From IMG/VR virus record IMGVR_UViG_3300044637_001164, positions 1 through 37,603 of that record: a stretch of 37,603 nt of DNA; one strand, given 5' to 3'. Shown here piece by piece: positions 26,272 through 33,812 of the stretch (position 1 is its first letter; every line of letters begins with the position of its first letter). The notes under the pieces were generated by a model, which made no database searches, was not told where the DNA came from, and saw only the letters and a program-made list of their open reading frames with translations. Origin of the DNA: a virus. Position numbers and translations under genes: made by a program.

Positions 26272-28125
26272 CTATATTTTTACTCGAACAGTTCTTCCGT
26301 TGACTACCCTGTAACGGAAAGAAGGTAGGGCTTGTTTCGCCGTTTGTATAGATTCTAGTGTGTCGGTTTCATCCTCCATGGACACAAGAGTCCATCCAAA
26401 AGCCACAGCTCTATCCGTATTCTCTGTTCCGTACACTTGAAATTCTCTAAGTAAATCAATGTCAGGTATTTGGTCGCAGTAATCATCGGTATAGTGATTA
26501 ATGGCGCCCTCCATTACTTTTGTGGATTGGACTGTTTTTCTAACCCCTATCCTTGGAGACTCGTGACGAACCAATGTGTTCTTTGGTGTAGGCTCTAGTT
26601 TTAGCAATCCTAATTGGCCGGCGCTCTCGTAATACTTAATCATCCCGTTCCTATTGTTCTCAATAAGAATTTTCGTGTGGCCGTAATAAATAAGGGCCAT
26701 TAATGATTGTTCGTAGTAGTCGTTTACTTTTTCTGGTCTGTCCGTATATGAGAAAACAATTCTTGGGGGTGTACTGCCTTTAGCTCTTTTCATTATGTAC
26801 ATCGATAAATCGGATGAGCCTTTGGCTACGTAATCATGATCAGCGGGGTCGCATCCGGCGCTATGTAGATTGGTTACGCTTGGATGTTCATAAACAATAC
26901 ATTTACCTATACCGCCGTATTCTGAATTTGGGATAAACACAACTGGTCCTTCGCCTTCTCTTCCCCATCTGAATCTACCAATATCTCTTCTTGGAGGGTT
27001 CTTCTCTAGAAAGTTTATTTGCTCCTGGATTTTTCTTGAGTTACCAATACCTGCAGCTCCTTTAGTTAAGAATGCTTCCTCTGAGTACAATGGATACTGC
27101 TGCACGAAATCCCAATAATCGACAGCTCCACTTTCAAGTTTCTCTTTTCTGGTGTCAAGAATCCATCTAACAACTACCTCTATATTATCATTCCCATTCT
27201 CATCAACTTTCATTCCTGCCCATCCTGGAAAGAAAAATCGAAGCAGACCATAACTCTCATTCTTGTACCAAAACTCTCTCTGTGCTTTCCCGTTTCCTTC
27301 CTGCTCACCAGCCGTTCCGAATAATAACGGAACGCCGACTCTCTCCATCTCCTCCATTAAACAATCTCGAGACATGGCCCATATAGTTAGAGCGTTATCT
27401 ATCTTACCGACCTCATCAATAATCATCTTGTTTAACATTCCCCCTTCAAAGCAAGAGTCAGTGGGAGGGCGGCAAAATAGAAGTGAGTTGTTCCCCTCCA
27501 TTTGAGAGGTGCCTAGTTCGTCTGTGCTTTTTCTGCTGAACGAAATGGATTCCTTTGTTTTACTGGATATGGGGTGCTTCAAGAATTTAGGAAGCCTTTC
27601 ATAAATAACGTGACACATGCCGAACAATTCCTTAGCATTGTCTTCCGATTTAGAAGTCATACCTATGTTTGCGCCTTCCTTGAATAATCCATCATGCACG
27701 CCGTCGCACGCTTCTTTCCATGTGAAACCAGCTCGACGTCTTTTCACACATATAACGCCTTTACCTCTATTGTAGTTTTGCGGCTCACATGATTCGATTA
27801 AATGAAACCATGTAGCATCCGCCATCCTGAATTGAGGTTGTATAAAACCTCCAGAGATATTCTTTATCCAGCAGTAGTTGTAGTAGAAGTAATACTTGCC
27901 AGGCATACCGTCATGTCCTTCAATACATCTTCTGATTTCTTCATGTTCCCAGTTTCTTTGAGCTACGGGATTATCGAACTCAGGAATCTCTACTCTTTTT
28001 GGTGCTTTTTTGCGTCTTGGAAAATATTTTTTAGCTACAGCAACATAAGCAGCTATATCAGCCTCCTCGTTTATCTTGGGTAGCTCGTAGTACTTGTACT
28101 TCCAGTCCTTTACCTGTAAACTCAT
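26272..28125 (-). CDS. terL: Terminase large subunit (TerL), crAss-like
   Basis: The 617-residue protein has the two-domain layout of TerL. The ATPase part shows KRRRAGFTWK (residues 128-137), a deviant Walker A with no GKS/T, which is a feature of crAss-like terminases; Walker B MIIDEVGK (234-241, D237 E238); and the coupling motif LFGTAGE. The nuclease part shows D426 in GCDPADHDY, then ILIENNRNGMIKYYE and the acidic DIDLLREF segment, as in RNase H-type nucleases. The enzyme drives DNA into the capsid and cuts genome ends. It is coupled to the gene before it by a TAATG overlap. Confidence 0.92.
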   Translation of the reverse strand: MSLQVKDWKYKYYELPKINEEADIAAYVAVAKKYFPRRKKAPKRVEIPEFDNPVAQRNWEHEEIRRCIEGHDGMPGKYYFYYNYCWIKNISGGFIQPQFRMADATWFHLIESCEPQNYNRGKGVICVKRRRAGFTWKEACDGVHDGLFKEGANIGMTSKSEDNAKELFGMCHVIYERLPKFLKHPISSKTKESISFSRKSTDELGTSQMEGNNSLLFCRPPTDSCFEGGMLNKMIIDEVGKIDNALTIWAMSRDCLMEEMERVGVPLLFGTAGEQEGNGKAQREFWYKNESYGLLRFFFPGWAGMKVDENGNDNIEVVVRWILDTRKEKLESGAVDYWDFVQQYPLYSEEAFLTKGAAGIGNSRKIQEQINFLEKNPPRRDIGRFRWGREGEGPVVFIPNSEYGGIGKCIVYEHPSVTNLHSAGCDPADHDYVAKGSSDLSMYIMKRAKGSTPPRIVFSYTDRPEKVNDYYEQSLMALIYYGHTKILIENNRNGMIKYYESAGQLGLLKLEPTPKNTLVRHESPRIGVRKTVQSTKVMEGAINHYTDDYCDQIPDIDLLREFQVYGTENTDRAVAFGWTLVSMEDETDTLESIQTAKQALPSFRYRVVNGRTVRVKI

Positions 28126-28658
28126 TAGCCTTTAGATTTTCGTTTACCATCCATGTACTGCTCCAGCGCCGTCTTCTCAATCTTGTTGATGTCGTCAGAA
28201 CCTTTATCTCTATACCCTACAATCTCTTCTAAGTTCTTGATGTGCTGCATGTATTCAGGAATCTTTCCGAATATCTTCTGAACAAGATTAAGTTCTGAGT
28301 CGGACTGCTTCTCTTTTTTCATTATTTTATTCCACTGCTCAATCTGATTCTTCATCGCGATGATCGTGTCATGGTCAACAGAATACTGCATCTTTTCAAA
28401 TGCCTCCATGGCCTTAGAAATATCTACAGCGTTTGACGTGAAGAAATCTATAATCTGCTTATCAGTATGCAGACCGATAGCAACAAGAACATTAGGCTTT
28501 CTTATGTCAAAAGATAGTCTTGAGTATGGGGAGTCATAATCCCACATTAAGAATACATATTTTAGCGCGTCATCATCGACACCTAAAAATTCGGGGACGG
28601 CATCTATGTTGTTATTCGTCTCCCTGACTGGTTTGCCAGCGACAACTTTAAATATCAT
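28125..28658 (-). CDS. Conserved protein before TerL, candidate small terminase or packaging factor
   Basis: The 177-residue protein has the sequence LKYVFLMWDYDSPYSRLSFDIRK near residues 32-54, which resembles a pattern (K-Y-V-x-x-x-Y-D-x-x-S-P-Y) seen in proteins next to TerL in several phages. Its C-terminal half is helical and charged. It overlaps TerL by one base (TAATG) and the upstream gene by four (ATGA), and so is coupled to packaging. A small terminase function is possible but not proved; no helix-turn-helix is obvious. Confidence 0.7.
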   Translation of the reverse strand: MIFKVVAGKPVRETNNNIDAVPEFLGVDDDALKYVFLMWDYDSPYSRLSFDIRKPNVLVAIGLHTDKQIIDFFTSNAVDISKAMEAFEKMQYSVDHDTIIAMKNQIEQWNKIMKKEKQSDSELNLVQKIFGKIPEYMQHIKNLEEIVGYRDKGSDDINKIEKTALEQYMDGKRKSKG

Positions 28659-28972
28659 CTTCCTACAACAGAATGATATAATTGTCTACTCCACTCCCAC
28701 GCGATGTCCAGTTTTAAAACCGAAATCAATCCGTACACTAAAATAAACACAGCTAAAAGTGGGGACATCATCCAGAACACTCTCTTTCCTTTTTTTGTTG
28801 GAATCTTACTGTAGAAAAATTTTACTCTTGTTTTCCAGCTAGACATAGCAACCTTCAACTCTTCGGCGAACTCTTGTTGGCCTAACATGTGTTGTTGTCT
28901 TTTTAAGCTGTCGATTCTCTTTACTTCTCTCTTGTTTTCGATACGTTTAATTTTTCTTGCAATACTTGTCAT
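28655..28972 (-). CDS. Small membrane protein of unknown function
   Basis: I chose the ATG at 28972 (MTSIARKIKRIENKREV) instead of an earlier ATG at 29056, since the earlier one lies inside the upstream gene and adds a low-quality extension. The resulting 105 residues are basic and helical at the N-terminus, then carry one transmembrane segment near residues 75-95 (FWMMSPLLAVFILVYGLISV) and a short Trp-containing C-terminus. The gene is coupled to the next by an ATGA overlap. Function unknown. Confidence 0.65.
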   Translation of the reverse strand: MTSIARKIKRIENKREVKRIDSLKRQQHMLGQQEFAEELKVAMSSWKTRVKFFYSKIPTKKGKRVFWMMSPLLAVFILVYGLISVLKLDIAWEWSRQLYHSVVGR

Positions 28973-28982
28973 AATATAAATG

Positions 28983-29282
28983 TTACTTGGTTTTTTTCTT
29001 CTTTGGAGCTGTAGAGTTGTTTCCATTTCTAGCTCTATTTGTAGATGCTTTTTCAAGCTTCACTACTTTTCCGTTCTTGTGTGAGGCGTCAAGACCATCA
29101 CCTTTTTTTCCGTGCTTCGCGTTGTATCTGTTTGCTTCCATACGCTTTTTAACCTGTTCTGGCTTATTCGAGAACTTAGTGTCGTATGCTTTCTTTTTTT
29201 CTCTAGCTTCTGGGTTAGACGCAAAATATTTTGCTGATGCGCTTTTACCTGTGCTCTTTCCGGCAAGTTTGTTGCGTGACAT
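28983..29282 (-). CDS. Small basic conserved phage protein
   Basis: This 99-residue protein is strongly basic (Lys/Arg/Asn/Ala-rich), with YNAKHGKKGDGLDASHKNGKV in the middle and the end STNRARNGNNSTAPKKKKTK. The pattern KKGDGxDASHKNG...STNRARN recurs in small phage proteins located near packaging genes; no function is known to me. It may bind nucleic acid because of the high charge. It lies 10 nt from the membrane-protein gene that follows. Confidence 0.72.
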   Translation of the reverse strand: MSRNKLAGKSTGKSASAKYFASNPEAREKKKAYDTKFSNKPEQVKKRMEANRYNAKHGKKGDGLDASHKNGKVVKLEKASTNRARNGNNSTAPKKKKTK

Positions 29283-29292
29283 AAATTACTGA

Positions 29293-29631
29293 TTATTTAT
29301 AGTTTGATAAAAATACTAATTCCTTGAAAGGTATCCAAACCTTCGTGTACCAATTATTTTCTCCGCATTCAGAGATGTCTCCTAGGTCGTAAAATTTCCT
29401 AGCCAACTTCTTTAACTTCTCCGTGGTGATCATCACCGCCACTTCTTTATCTGTTCCGGCTATGAATATGATGTGCCACTTAGCTTCTGTGAGGCCGATT
29501 CCTGACTTCTTCCCTTGGAATCTAAACTCGATTCCGATTTTATCATCAACGAGCTCTTCTTCTAAAACTTCTAGTGCGCCTTCTTTATTCGCGACCAATA
29601 TTTTGAGTAATTGAAATTCTGGCATATACAT
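29293..29631 (-). CDS. Protein of unknown function, 112 aa
   Basis: The protein is alpha/beta with alternating charged and hydrophobic stretches (MPEFQLLKILVANKEGALEV, GLTEAKWHIIFIAG, KLARKFYDLGDIS). No membrane segment. A terminator lies immediately upstream of its start, so its transcript comes either from readthrough or from an unseen promoter. The next gene begins 10 nt after its stop. No family recognised. Confidence 0.68.
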   Translation of the reverse strand: MYMPEFQLLKILVANKEGALEVLEEELVDDKIGIEFRFQGKKSGIGLTEAKWHIIFIAGTDKEVAVMITTEKLKKLARKFYDLGDISECGENNWYTKVWIPFKELVFLSNYK

Positions 29632-29642
29632 TATGTTAAATA

Positions 29643-29661
29643 GAAAAGGGGCCGAAGCCCC
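29643..29661 (-). terminator. UUCG-tetraloop intrinsic terminator
   Basis: Minus strand: GGGGC, loop TTCG, GCCCC, then TTTTC (T tract 29647-29643). It is the classic compact rho-independent shape. It ends the transcript of the small middle-gene cluster, 8 nt after the 22-residue gene stop, and is only 12 nt from the next ATG. Confidence 0.85.
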
Positions 29662-29669
29662 ATATTTCT

Positions 29670-29738
29670 TTACCTGTTTTTCGCAAGAGGAGGGTCTTTG
29701 CGGACTACCTTTTTAGTTTTGCCTTCTGGCTCTTGCAT
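29670..29738 (-). CDS. Very small Lys-rich ORF (22 aa)
   Basis: An ATG at 29738 opens MQEPEGKTKKVVRKDPPLAKNR then TAA. The peptide is short and basic. It stands between a 62-nt gap with a weak promoter-like sequence (TATATTCG) and a strong terminator directly after the stop. The close fit to the terminator makes translation plausible, but the length gives little support. It may be a micropeptide or chance. Confidence 0.4.
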   Translation of the reverse strand: MQEPEGKTKKVVRKDPPLAKNR

Positions 29739-29799
29739 AAACGAATATAATACACGTTTACACAAAAAGCAAATATTTGTTACATCTTTGAACATTTAT

Positions 29800-30045
29800 T
29801 TACTCTGTTGGCTCTAAAGGCGTGTTCAACTTATCTATCTCTTCCTGAGTTACTTCAGTCATTTGTGTGATTAAAACCCAAGCGATGTCGATTCCTTTTT
29901 CAGATTTTCTTCCTCTTAGCATTTGATTCTTTTCAACATCAACAACGCCAACGATTGCGCCAACAGTTATGCCGTTTATTGATGATTTGTAATCCATAGT
30001 CTTTGACCATTGAACTACTGAGTTTGAGTAGATTGTGTAAAACAT
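29800..30045 (-). CDS. Protein of unknown function, 81 aa
   Basis: The protein has 81 residues with a beta-like N-terminal half (MFYTIYSNSVVQWSK, ITVGAIVGVVDVE) and an acidic helical C-terminal part (EVTQEEIDKLNTPLE). It is coupled to the GroES-like gene by a one-base TAATG overlap and may work with it. After the stop there is a gap of about 60 nt before the 22-residue ORF. Family not recognised. Confidence 0.65.
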   Translation of the reverse strand: MFYTIYSNSVVQWSKTMDYKSSINGITVGAIVGVVDVEKNQMLRGRKSEKGIDIAWVLITQMTEVTQEEIDKLNTPLEPTE

Positions 30046-30461
30046 TATGCAGGGTTGTTAATAAGTGAAGGTGATTTTTTTAGTTCTCGCGGCTCACTCA
30101 TGAATATGCCGACTAGCCAGCTCTCCAAGTATTGAGTGTACATTCTTCCATCTAGGGATATAACAGATGGAGTTCCTTTGGTTAGGACGTAATCACCTGG
30201 CTTTACATTCACTACTTCAGGACCAACCTTAATTACTTTTAGCGCGATAGATTCATCCATCTTATTTCCGTTAGCTAAATCTTGTCTGTACTTCGGGTCT
30301 AGGTACAATCCTTTTCCATTACTGTCTGGAACGAACGGCGTCTCAGTGAGCACAAAGTTGTGAAGAGGTTCGTAGTTTTCTAGCTTCTGCTCAATAGTGT
30401 TTGTGTAGGTTGCTGGCACCTTACTGATTTCATCTTTTCTAAAGTCGATTAACTGTGTCAT
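30045..30461 (-). CDS. Candidate co-chaperonin (GroES-like) protein
   Basis: The 138-residue protein has residues about 70-120 that resemble the GroES beta-barrel: SIALKVIKVGPEVVNVKPGDYVLTKG, which matches the GroES pattern V-x-x-V-G-x-x-V-x-x-G-D-x-V-L-x-x-x-x-G, followed by YLESWLVGIF like the GroES strand E-x-x-I-x-A-I. Phages such as T4 carry a GroES substitute (gp31) to fold the capsid protein. A mobile-loop segment may be at residues 20-60. The similarity is moderate and judged by eye; without it this is an unknown protein. Confidence 0.55.
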   Translation of the reverse strand: MTQLIDFRKDEISKVPATYTNTIEQKLENYEPLHNFVLTETPFVPDSNGKGLYLDPKYRQDLANGNKMDESIALKVIKVGPEVVNVKPGDYVLTKGTPSVISLDGRMYTQYLESWLVGIFMSEPRELKKSPSLINNPA

Positions 30462-30563
30462 AAAATAGGTTTTAAAATTACCACTTAACCTGCAGTGGGC
30501 CGCGTTCCCTTTTATTCAGAGACTAATACCGCTTATGGTTTTGATTCGCTTTGCGGTAACGAA
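30462..30563 (-). promoter_or_regulatory. Leader region of the GroES-like gene with two hairpins
   Basis: The 100-nt gap holds no gene. On the minus strand there are ACCGC paired with GCGGT across a 20-nt loop, and CCACT paired with AGTGG across an 8-nt loop. No clear TAnnTTTG is seen. The hairpins may end the transcript upstream or shape the leader; weak evidence. Confidence 0.35.
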
Positions 30564-30806
30564 TTAATTTAAACTGATTGATTGAATACCTTTGCCCGTC
30601 ATCTCTGTCAGAACGGTCATTGCCGTCTCATCTATCAATGTCTGAATATCCTTCTTATCCGGAAACTCATGCGGCACATTATACGATGTGATCTCATACA
30701 GCTCGATAGAATCTTTAGTCACGCTAATACTGCACATCAAGTGGTTTGCTTTGACTGATATCTCGCATCCAGCGGGTCTCAGGGCATCTTCTAAAATTTC
30801 TAGCAT
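30564..30806 (-). CDS. Protein of unknown function, 80 aa
   Basis: A small acidic alpha/beta protein (MLEILEDALRPAGCEISVKA, then LIDETAMTVLTEMTGKGI). No membrane segment, no known motif. It starts one base after the stop of the gene upstream and is followed by a structured gap. Part of the leftward cluster of small genes. Confidence 0.62.
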   Translation of the reverse strand: MLEILEDALRPAGCEISVKANHLMCSISVTKDSIELYEITSYNVPHEFPDKKDIQTLIDETAMTVLTEMTGKGIQSISLN

Positions 30807-30807
30807 A

Positions 30808-31065
30808 CTACCTTCTTTTCATTTTAAAGTGAAGTGAACCTGCTGCGTGATTTTTTTCCATCGAAACAGTAAATCCAGAATGATCATTAAACTCTTTTAT
30901 TGCTGACTCTTCAGATATTCTTCTTGCCCCTGCGTGTCTAATTGAGTGGAAAAGCAGTGAATAAGCATGGTCGTAATCCAGCTCTTCCTTTTTTCTTTCA
31001 AATTCTTTCTTCAACTCCAGATACTGATCTAGGTCGATTGTTACTTTTGGTTTGTCGTAGCTCAT
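30808..31065 (-). CDS. Protein of unknown function, 85 aa
   Basis: Charged, helical in the first half (YLELKKEFERKKEELDYDHA), with a small beta-like C-terminal domain ending in KMKRR. One base separates it from the genes on each side. Function unknown; possibly a small regulatory or host-interaction protein. Confidence 0.62.
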   Translation of the reverse strand: MSYDKPKVTIDLDQYLELKKEFERKKEELDYDHAYSLLFHSIRHAGARRISEESAIKEFNDHSGFTVSMEKNHAAGSLHFKMKRR

Positions 31066-31066
31066 A

Positions 31067-31258
31067 TTACTGTTTTATTTGGAAATACTTATCAAAAATA
31101 TTACTTATTGCATTTCTATGTTCCTGTGTTAACTGATTAACATCGATAGATATTGATTCAGGAACCATAGGTGTATTAGAATAATCAATGTTATTCTCTT
31201 CGCAATACTCTTTAACCTCACTCATCAATGCAGGCTCATTTGTAAAATGTGTACTCAT
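31067..31258 (-). CDS. Small protein of unknown function, 63 aa
   Basis: The protein is acidic, with a helical N-terminus (ALMSEVKEYCEENNIDYSN) and a helical end. It starts two bases after a 50-residue gene and one base before the next gene, which supports translation. No family recognised. Confidence 0.6.
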   Translation of the reverse strand: MSTHFTNEPALMSEVKEYCEENNIDYSNTPMVPESISIDVNQLTQEHRNAISNIFDKYFQIKQ

Positions 31259-31260
31259 AA

Positions 31261-31413
31261 TTAATCGTTTTTATTTTTCTCTATTATCTCAAAAACCTCC
31301 TCCATCTGCTCAGCACTCAGGTTGCCAACACTAACGCTAACCCTTCCTTCAAACATAAAGTATTTAATATTTCTTTCTTCCAAATACTTTTGTAGCTCCG
31401 TCTTTACTTCCAT
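31261..31413 (-). CDS. Small protein of unknown function, 50 aa
   Basis: An ATG at 31413 opens a 50-residue frame (MEVKTELQKYLEERNIKYFM...) ending at TAA two bases before the next gene's ATG. The sequence has a helix, a short beta part (FEGRVSVSVGNLS) and a charged helix end (EQMEEVFEIIEKNKND), a plausible small folded domain. Tight spacing supports it. Confidence 0.65.
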   Translation of the reverse strand: MEVKTELQKYLEERNIKYFMFEGRVSVSVGNLSAEQMEEVFEIIEKNKND

Positions 31414-31455
31414 AATTACACCTTTAATTTAAATACTGGATACAACTTATCTACC

Positions 31456-31782
31456 TCACCTAAACTCCCCTTCCACAACAACTAACTTCTTCTTTTTAAC
31501 CAATAACCTAATCAGTCCCGTAATCACCACCACCGGACAATTACAATTCATTTTCTCGGTAGCTTCATAAGCCGTTAGGTTCTCGACGGCGAATAATTCT
31601 AGCAATCGCTTCTGCTTCTCCTCCACCTTATCAGCTGTGGTAACGTGTTTTATTTCTCGCGGATTTTCCATATCTAAATTATTTAAAACTTCTTCTACAA
31701 TCTGTTCCTTCTCCTCGTTAGAGTATTGGGTCGACCTACACAACCAAACCATTTCCTCGTATGTAGACACCTCGTAATACAT
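31456..31782 (-). CDS. Small protein with possible C-terminal winged-helix domain
   Basis: I chose the ATG at 31782 (MYYEVSTYEEMVWLC), because the longer frame begins with a GTG and a low-quality extension. The 108-residue protein has an acidic helical first half and a C-terminal region (about 55-108: KRLLELFAVENLTAYEATEK, CPVVVITGLIRLLVKKKKLV) in the order helix, helix-turn-helix, wing. This resembles winged-helix regulators, so it might bind DNA and control phage genes. The fold is guessed from pattern. Confidence 0.55.
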   Translation of the reverse strand: MYYEVSTYEEMVWLCRSTQYSNEEKEQIVEEVLNNLDMENPREIKHVTTADKVEEKQKRLLELFAVENLTAYEATEKMNCNCPVVVITGLIRLLVKKKKLVVVEGEFR

Positions 31783-31852
31783 CACTTTTTCAGTATTACC
31801 CACATTACCACCATGCCCAAAAGGAAGCACCCAAAACCATATCCAACAATCG

Positions 31853-32125
31853 CTACTTGCATAGGTAGAACAAAGCTATGATTATTACCGATATGATAAA
31901 CCCCGTAACAGAGAACATCAAAGCTTCCTCATCATCACTTGACGATTGCCGGGTTATCTCCCCGTTGCTACGCAGTAACTCCATCAAGTCCTCCATAGCC
32001 TGAACAGGTCCAAACTTTTCATATACCCTTGCAAGTTCCAGGTATGATTCTACTGAAATTGCACCACTGTTTCTAGAATGCTCTAGGAGTCTGTGGAATC
32101 TGTTGTCAAGTGCTTCTGTCTCCAT
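31853..32125 (-). CDS. Small C-tail-anchored membrane protein
   Basis: The 90-residue protein has a charged helical part (residues 1-65) and a single hydrophobic segment at the extreme C-terminus (about 70-88, VTGFIISVIIIALFYLC). The start lies 43 nt inside the upstream zinc-finger gene in another frame; this overlap is long but no better ATG is available. It may act on the host membrane early in infection. Function unknown. Confidence 0.6.
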   Translation of the reverse strand: METEALDNRFHRLLEHSRNSGAISVESYLELARVYEKFGPVQAMEDLMELLRSNGEITRQSSSDDEEALMFSVTGFIISVIIIALFYLCK

Positions 32126-32355
32126 TTTTTTAATTTACAATAATTAGAACAATACTTTCTTCCGGCAAAACTACTTATGTCACCACCGCATGTAGCACAT
32201 TCAGCCCACTTATCAATCACGGCATTGTCGAACTGTGGTTCCAAGCCAGCCTTTCTCATTCTGTACGACTTTTGGTTGCATGCCTGAGAGCAGTACTTCC
32301 TCCATTTTACAGTTACCATTTTGGTTCCACATACTATACAAGTGCATTTTTTCAT
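32083..32355 (-). CDS. Small protein with two Cys4 zinc-finger motifs
   Basis: The 90-residue protein has two tandem motifs of the form C-x2-C...Y-C-x3-C: C6, C9, C22, C26 and C53, C56, C69, C73, with surrounding Lys/Arg. Each can bind one zinc ion, and the duplicated arrangement suggests nucleic-acid or protein binding. As the first gene behind the leftward Bacteroidetes promoter, with a leader of about 30 nt, it should be made early in the leftward programme. Similar duplicated Cys4 proteins are found in phages as small regulators. Role inferred. Confidence 0.75.
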   Translation of the reverse strand: MKKCTCIVCGTKMVTVKWRKYCSQACNQKSYRMRKAGLEPQFDNAVIDKWAECATCGGDISSFAGRKYCSNYCKLKKWRQKHLTTDSTDS

Positions 32356-32388
32356 CGCGTTGTGTTGGCCGTTGACTTTGCGTTATCA

Positions 32389-32418
32389 CAAAGATAAAAA
32401 GTTATTCTATATATCCAA
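32389..32418 (-). promoter_or_regulatory. Bacteroidetes-type promoter for the leftward small-gene cluster
   Basis: Minus strand: TTG (32418-32416), exactly 19 bases, TATCTTTG (32396-32389), which fits TTG-N19-TAnnTTTG perfectly. Transcription should start about 7 nt downstream, giving a leader of roughly 25-30 nt before the zinc-finger gene ATG at 32355. It has the same spacing as the portal promoter. Confidence 0.82.
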
Positions 32419-32690
32419 CTACGTTATCAAAAATTTTCTCGTTTTGACCAAAATCAGGTACTTTTTACCCTTTTCAAAGGACCCTACCCCTTTTTTAATA
32501 CCCCCGGCATGGTTTGTTGGTGAGATTTGGGATTTTATTCTGGCCGATTTAAGATGATCGTTCGGTGGCAGACTTTTCAGGTGGTTCTGGAGGCGGCGTT
32601 TGGATGGTATGGCTGGAAGGCTTGTGGGAGTAAGGGAAATTTAATTTTCGCGGGGTGGGTTATACATGTATTGCCAGACGAAACCACATT

Positions 32691-33496
32691 GGAAACGAAA
32701 TACCCCCCGTGTTCGTTTCCTGAAAAAATAAGGATTGTTTTAATTTTCCCAGTGTTTACGGGCGTTTCCGAGCGTTTTGGGCGCGTTTTGCCTGTGCTCC
32801 TGGCTCCTCTTCATTGCCTTTTATCTTTGCTCCCTTTATTTTGTCGAGGCACTTATAAATTGGAAACGTTTTGTATTTTTTGCCTTCATTATGCTTTTAT
32901 TCATTCGCAAAGCCTTGACAATCAAGCGTTTCAAGTTCTATTTAACATAATACTAATTATAAGACAAATGAATTTTAGGTATTTTGTGCCATATTGTGCC
33001 ATTTTGTCAGGCGTTGACGATTATACTTTGTCAATGGTTTGCTTTTTTGTTGTGCTTACCTTCTTAATGCTTACTAAGTGCTTTATCTTTTAATGTGAGG
33101 CGGCAATTTTTTATTGTGTTGGGCTTGTTCTTTTCTCTCTTACTATACATATTCAATTGATGATGTGAGGCGGCAAACTTTGAGGGCTTAATATTGGGCT
33201 TTGTATTGCTTTTATCTTCTTGCTTATATACGTGAGCACTTGATGAGGTGAGGCGGCAAATATTGGGCGTTTGTTTATTGCCTTGCTTGCTTGGCTTGTT
33301 GCTCTTCTATATATACGCGCTCAATTGATGTTGTGAGGCGGCAAATTTTGCCCTATTATATAGCTATTATTTCACCCTATTTTTTACACCGTTTCCGCAT
33401 TTTTCTTGTTGTTGCTTATTGATTCTATTGGCTTTTAGCCGTTTTTACTATCATTTTTTTAGTGAGTTTCTTATTTTTTTTATACCCTTCGTTTCC
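32691..33496. repeat. Cluster of six GGAAACG / CGTTTCC motifs
   Basis: The 7-mer GGAAACG occurs at 32691 and 32862, and its complement CGTTTCC at 32714, 32763, 33390 and 33490. About 0.1 would be expected by chance in 800 bp of random sequence (both strands). They may be binding sites for a replication or regulatory protein. The two forward copies share a longer ATTGG- or TTGG- start. Confidence 0.5.
33050..33345 (+). repeat. Four tandem promoter-like units ending in GTGAGGCGGCAA
   Basis: GTGAGGCGGCAA occurs four times in one direction (33095, 33165, 33248, 33333; spacing 70, 83, 85). Exactly 17 bases before each copy ends a TA-rich hexamer (TACTAA, ACTATA, TATATA, TATATA), and 16-18 bases further up is a TTG-type hexamer (TTGTGC, TTGGGC, TTGTAT, TTGCTT). 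This constant geometry looks like four -35/-10 promoters firing rightward, each with a shared downstream element. The element could be an operator or RNA signal. An origin iteron array is an alternative. Confidence 0.6.
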
Positions 33497-33780
33497 TTCT
33501 GTGTCCCTAGGTATTCAAGCACTTCAGAAATTTTGTTCAATTTTTCACACCTTCTGAAACCCGCATTTTTGAAATTTACATTTTTACTGCAAAAAATATT
33601 TTTAAAAATTTTTTTCCTTCTGTAGTCCGCGCCATTACTACGTTTCATGATATTTTTAAATTTCACTTAAAAAAATATTTTGTTGTTTATTGTTTACATA
33701 TGTTCATCTTTGTTTCACGTTCATTCAACAACTGAAAAGCACAAAACTACAAAGCACGTCCAAAATGTTAATGGGCTTGC
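33346..33780. other. A/T-rich tract without genes
   Basis: This stretch is strongly A/T-rich with long T and A runs (for instance around 33590-33680). The open frames in it (68 codons plus, 71 codons minus) are low-complexity Phe/Lys/Asn sequence and are not believable genes. Such DNA would melt easily beside an origin or promoter array. No DnaA box was seen. Confidence 0.5.
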
Positions 33781-33812
33781 TATGTGGTAAAGTGAACTAA
33801 GGTTTAATAGTA

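Noticed and set aside
29063-29266. 67-codon frame on the minus strand
   Set aside because: Shadow of the 99-residue basic protein gene in another frame.
32527-33093. 188-codon open frame on the plus strand in the control region
   Set aside because: Phe/Leu/Cys/Ile-rich composition like T-rich non-coding DNA, no domain, and its end overlaps the promoter-like repeats.
33095-33345. CRISPR array reading of the four 12-base repeats
   Set aside because: Repeats are too short, spacers of unequal length (58-73) share promoter-like sequence, and no cas gene is present.
33419-33666. Overlapping 68- and 71-codon frames in the A/T-rich tract
   Set aside because: Low-complexity Phe or Lys/Asn strings caused by A/T runs.
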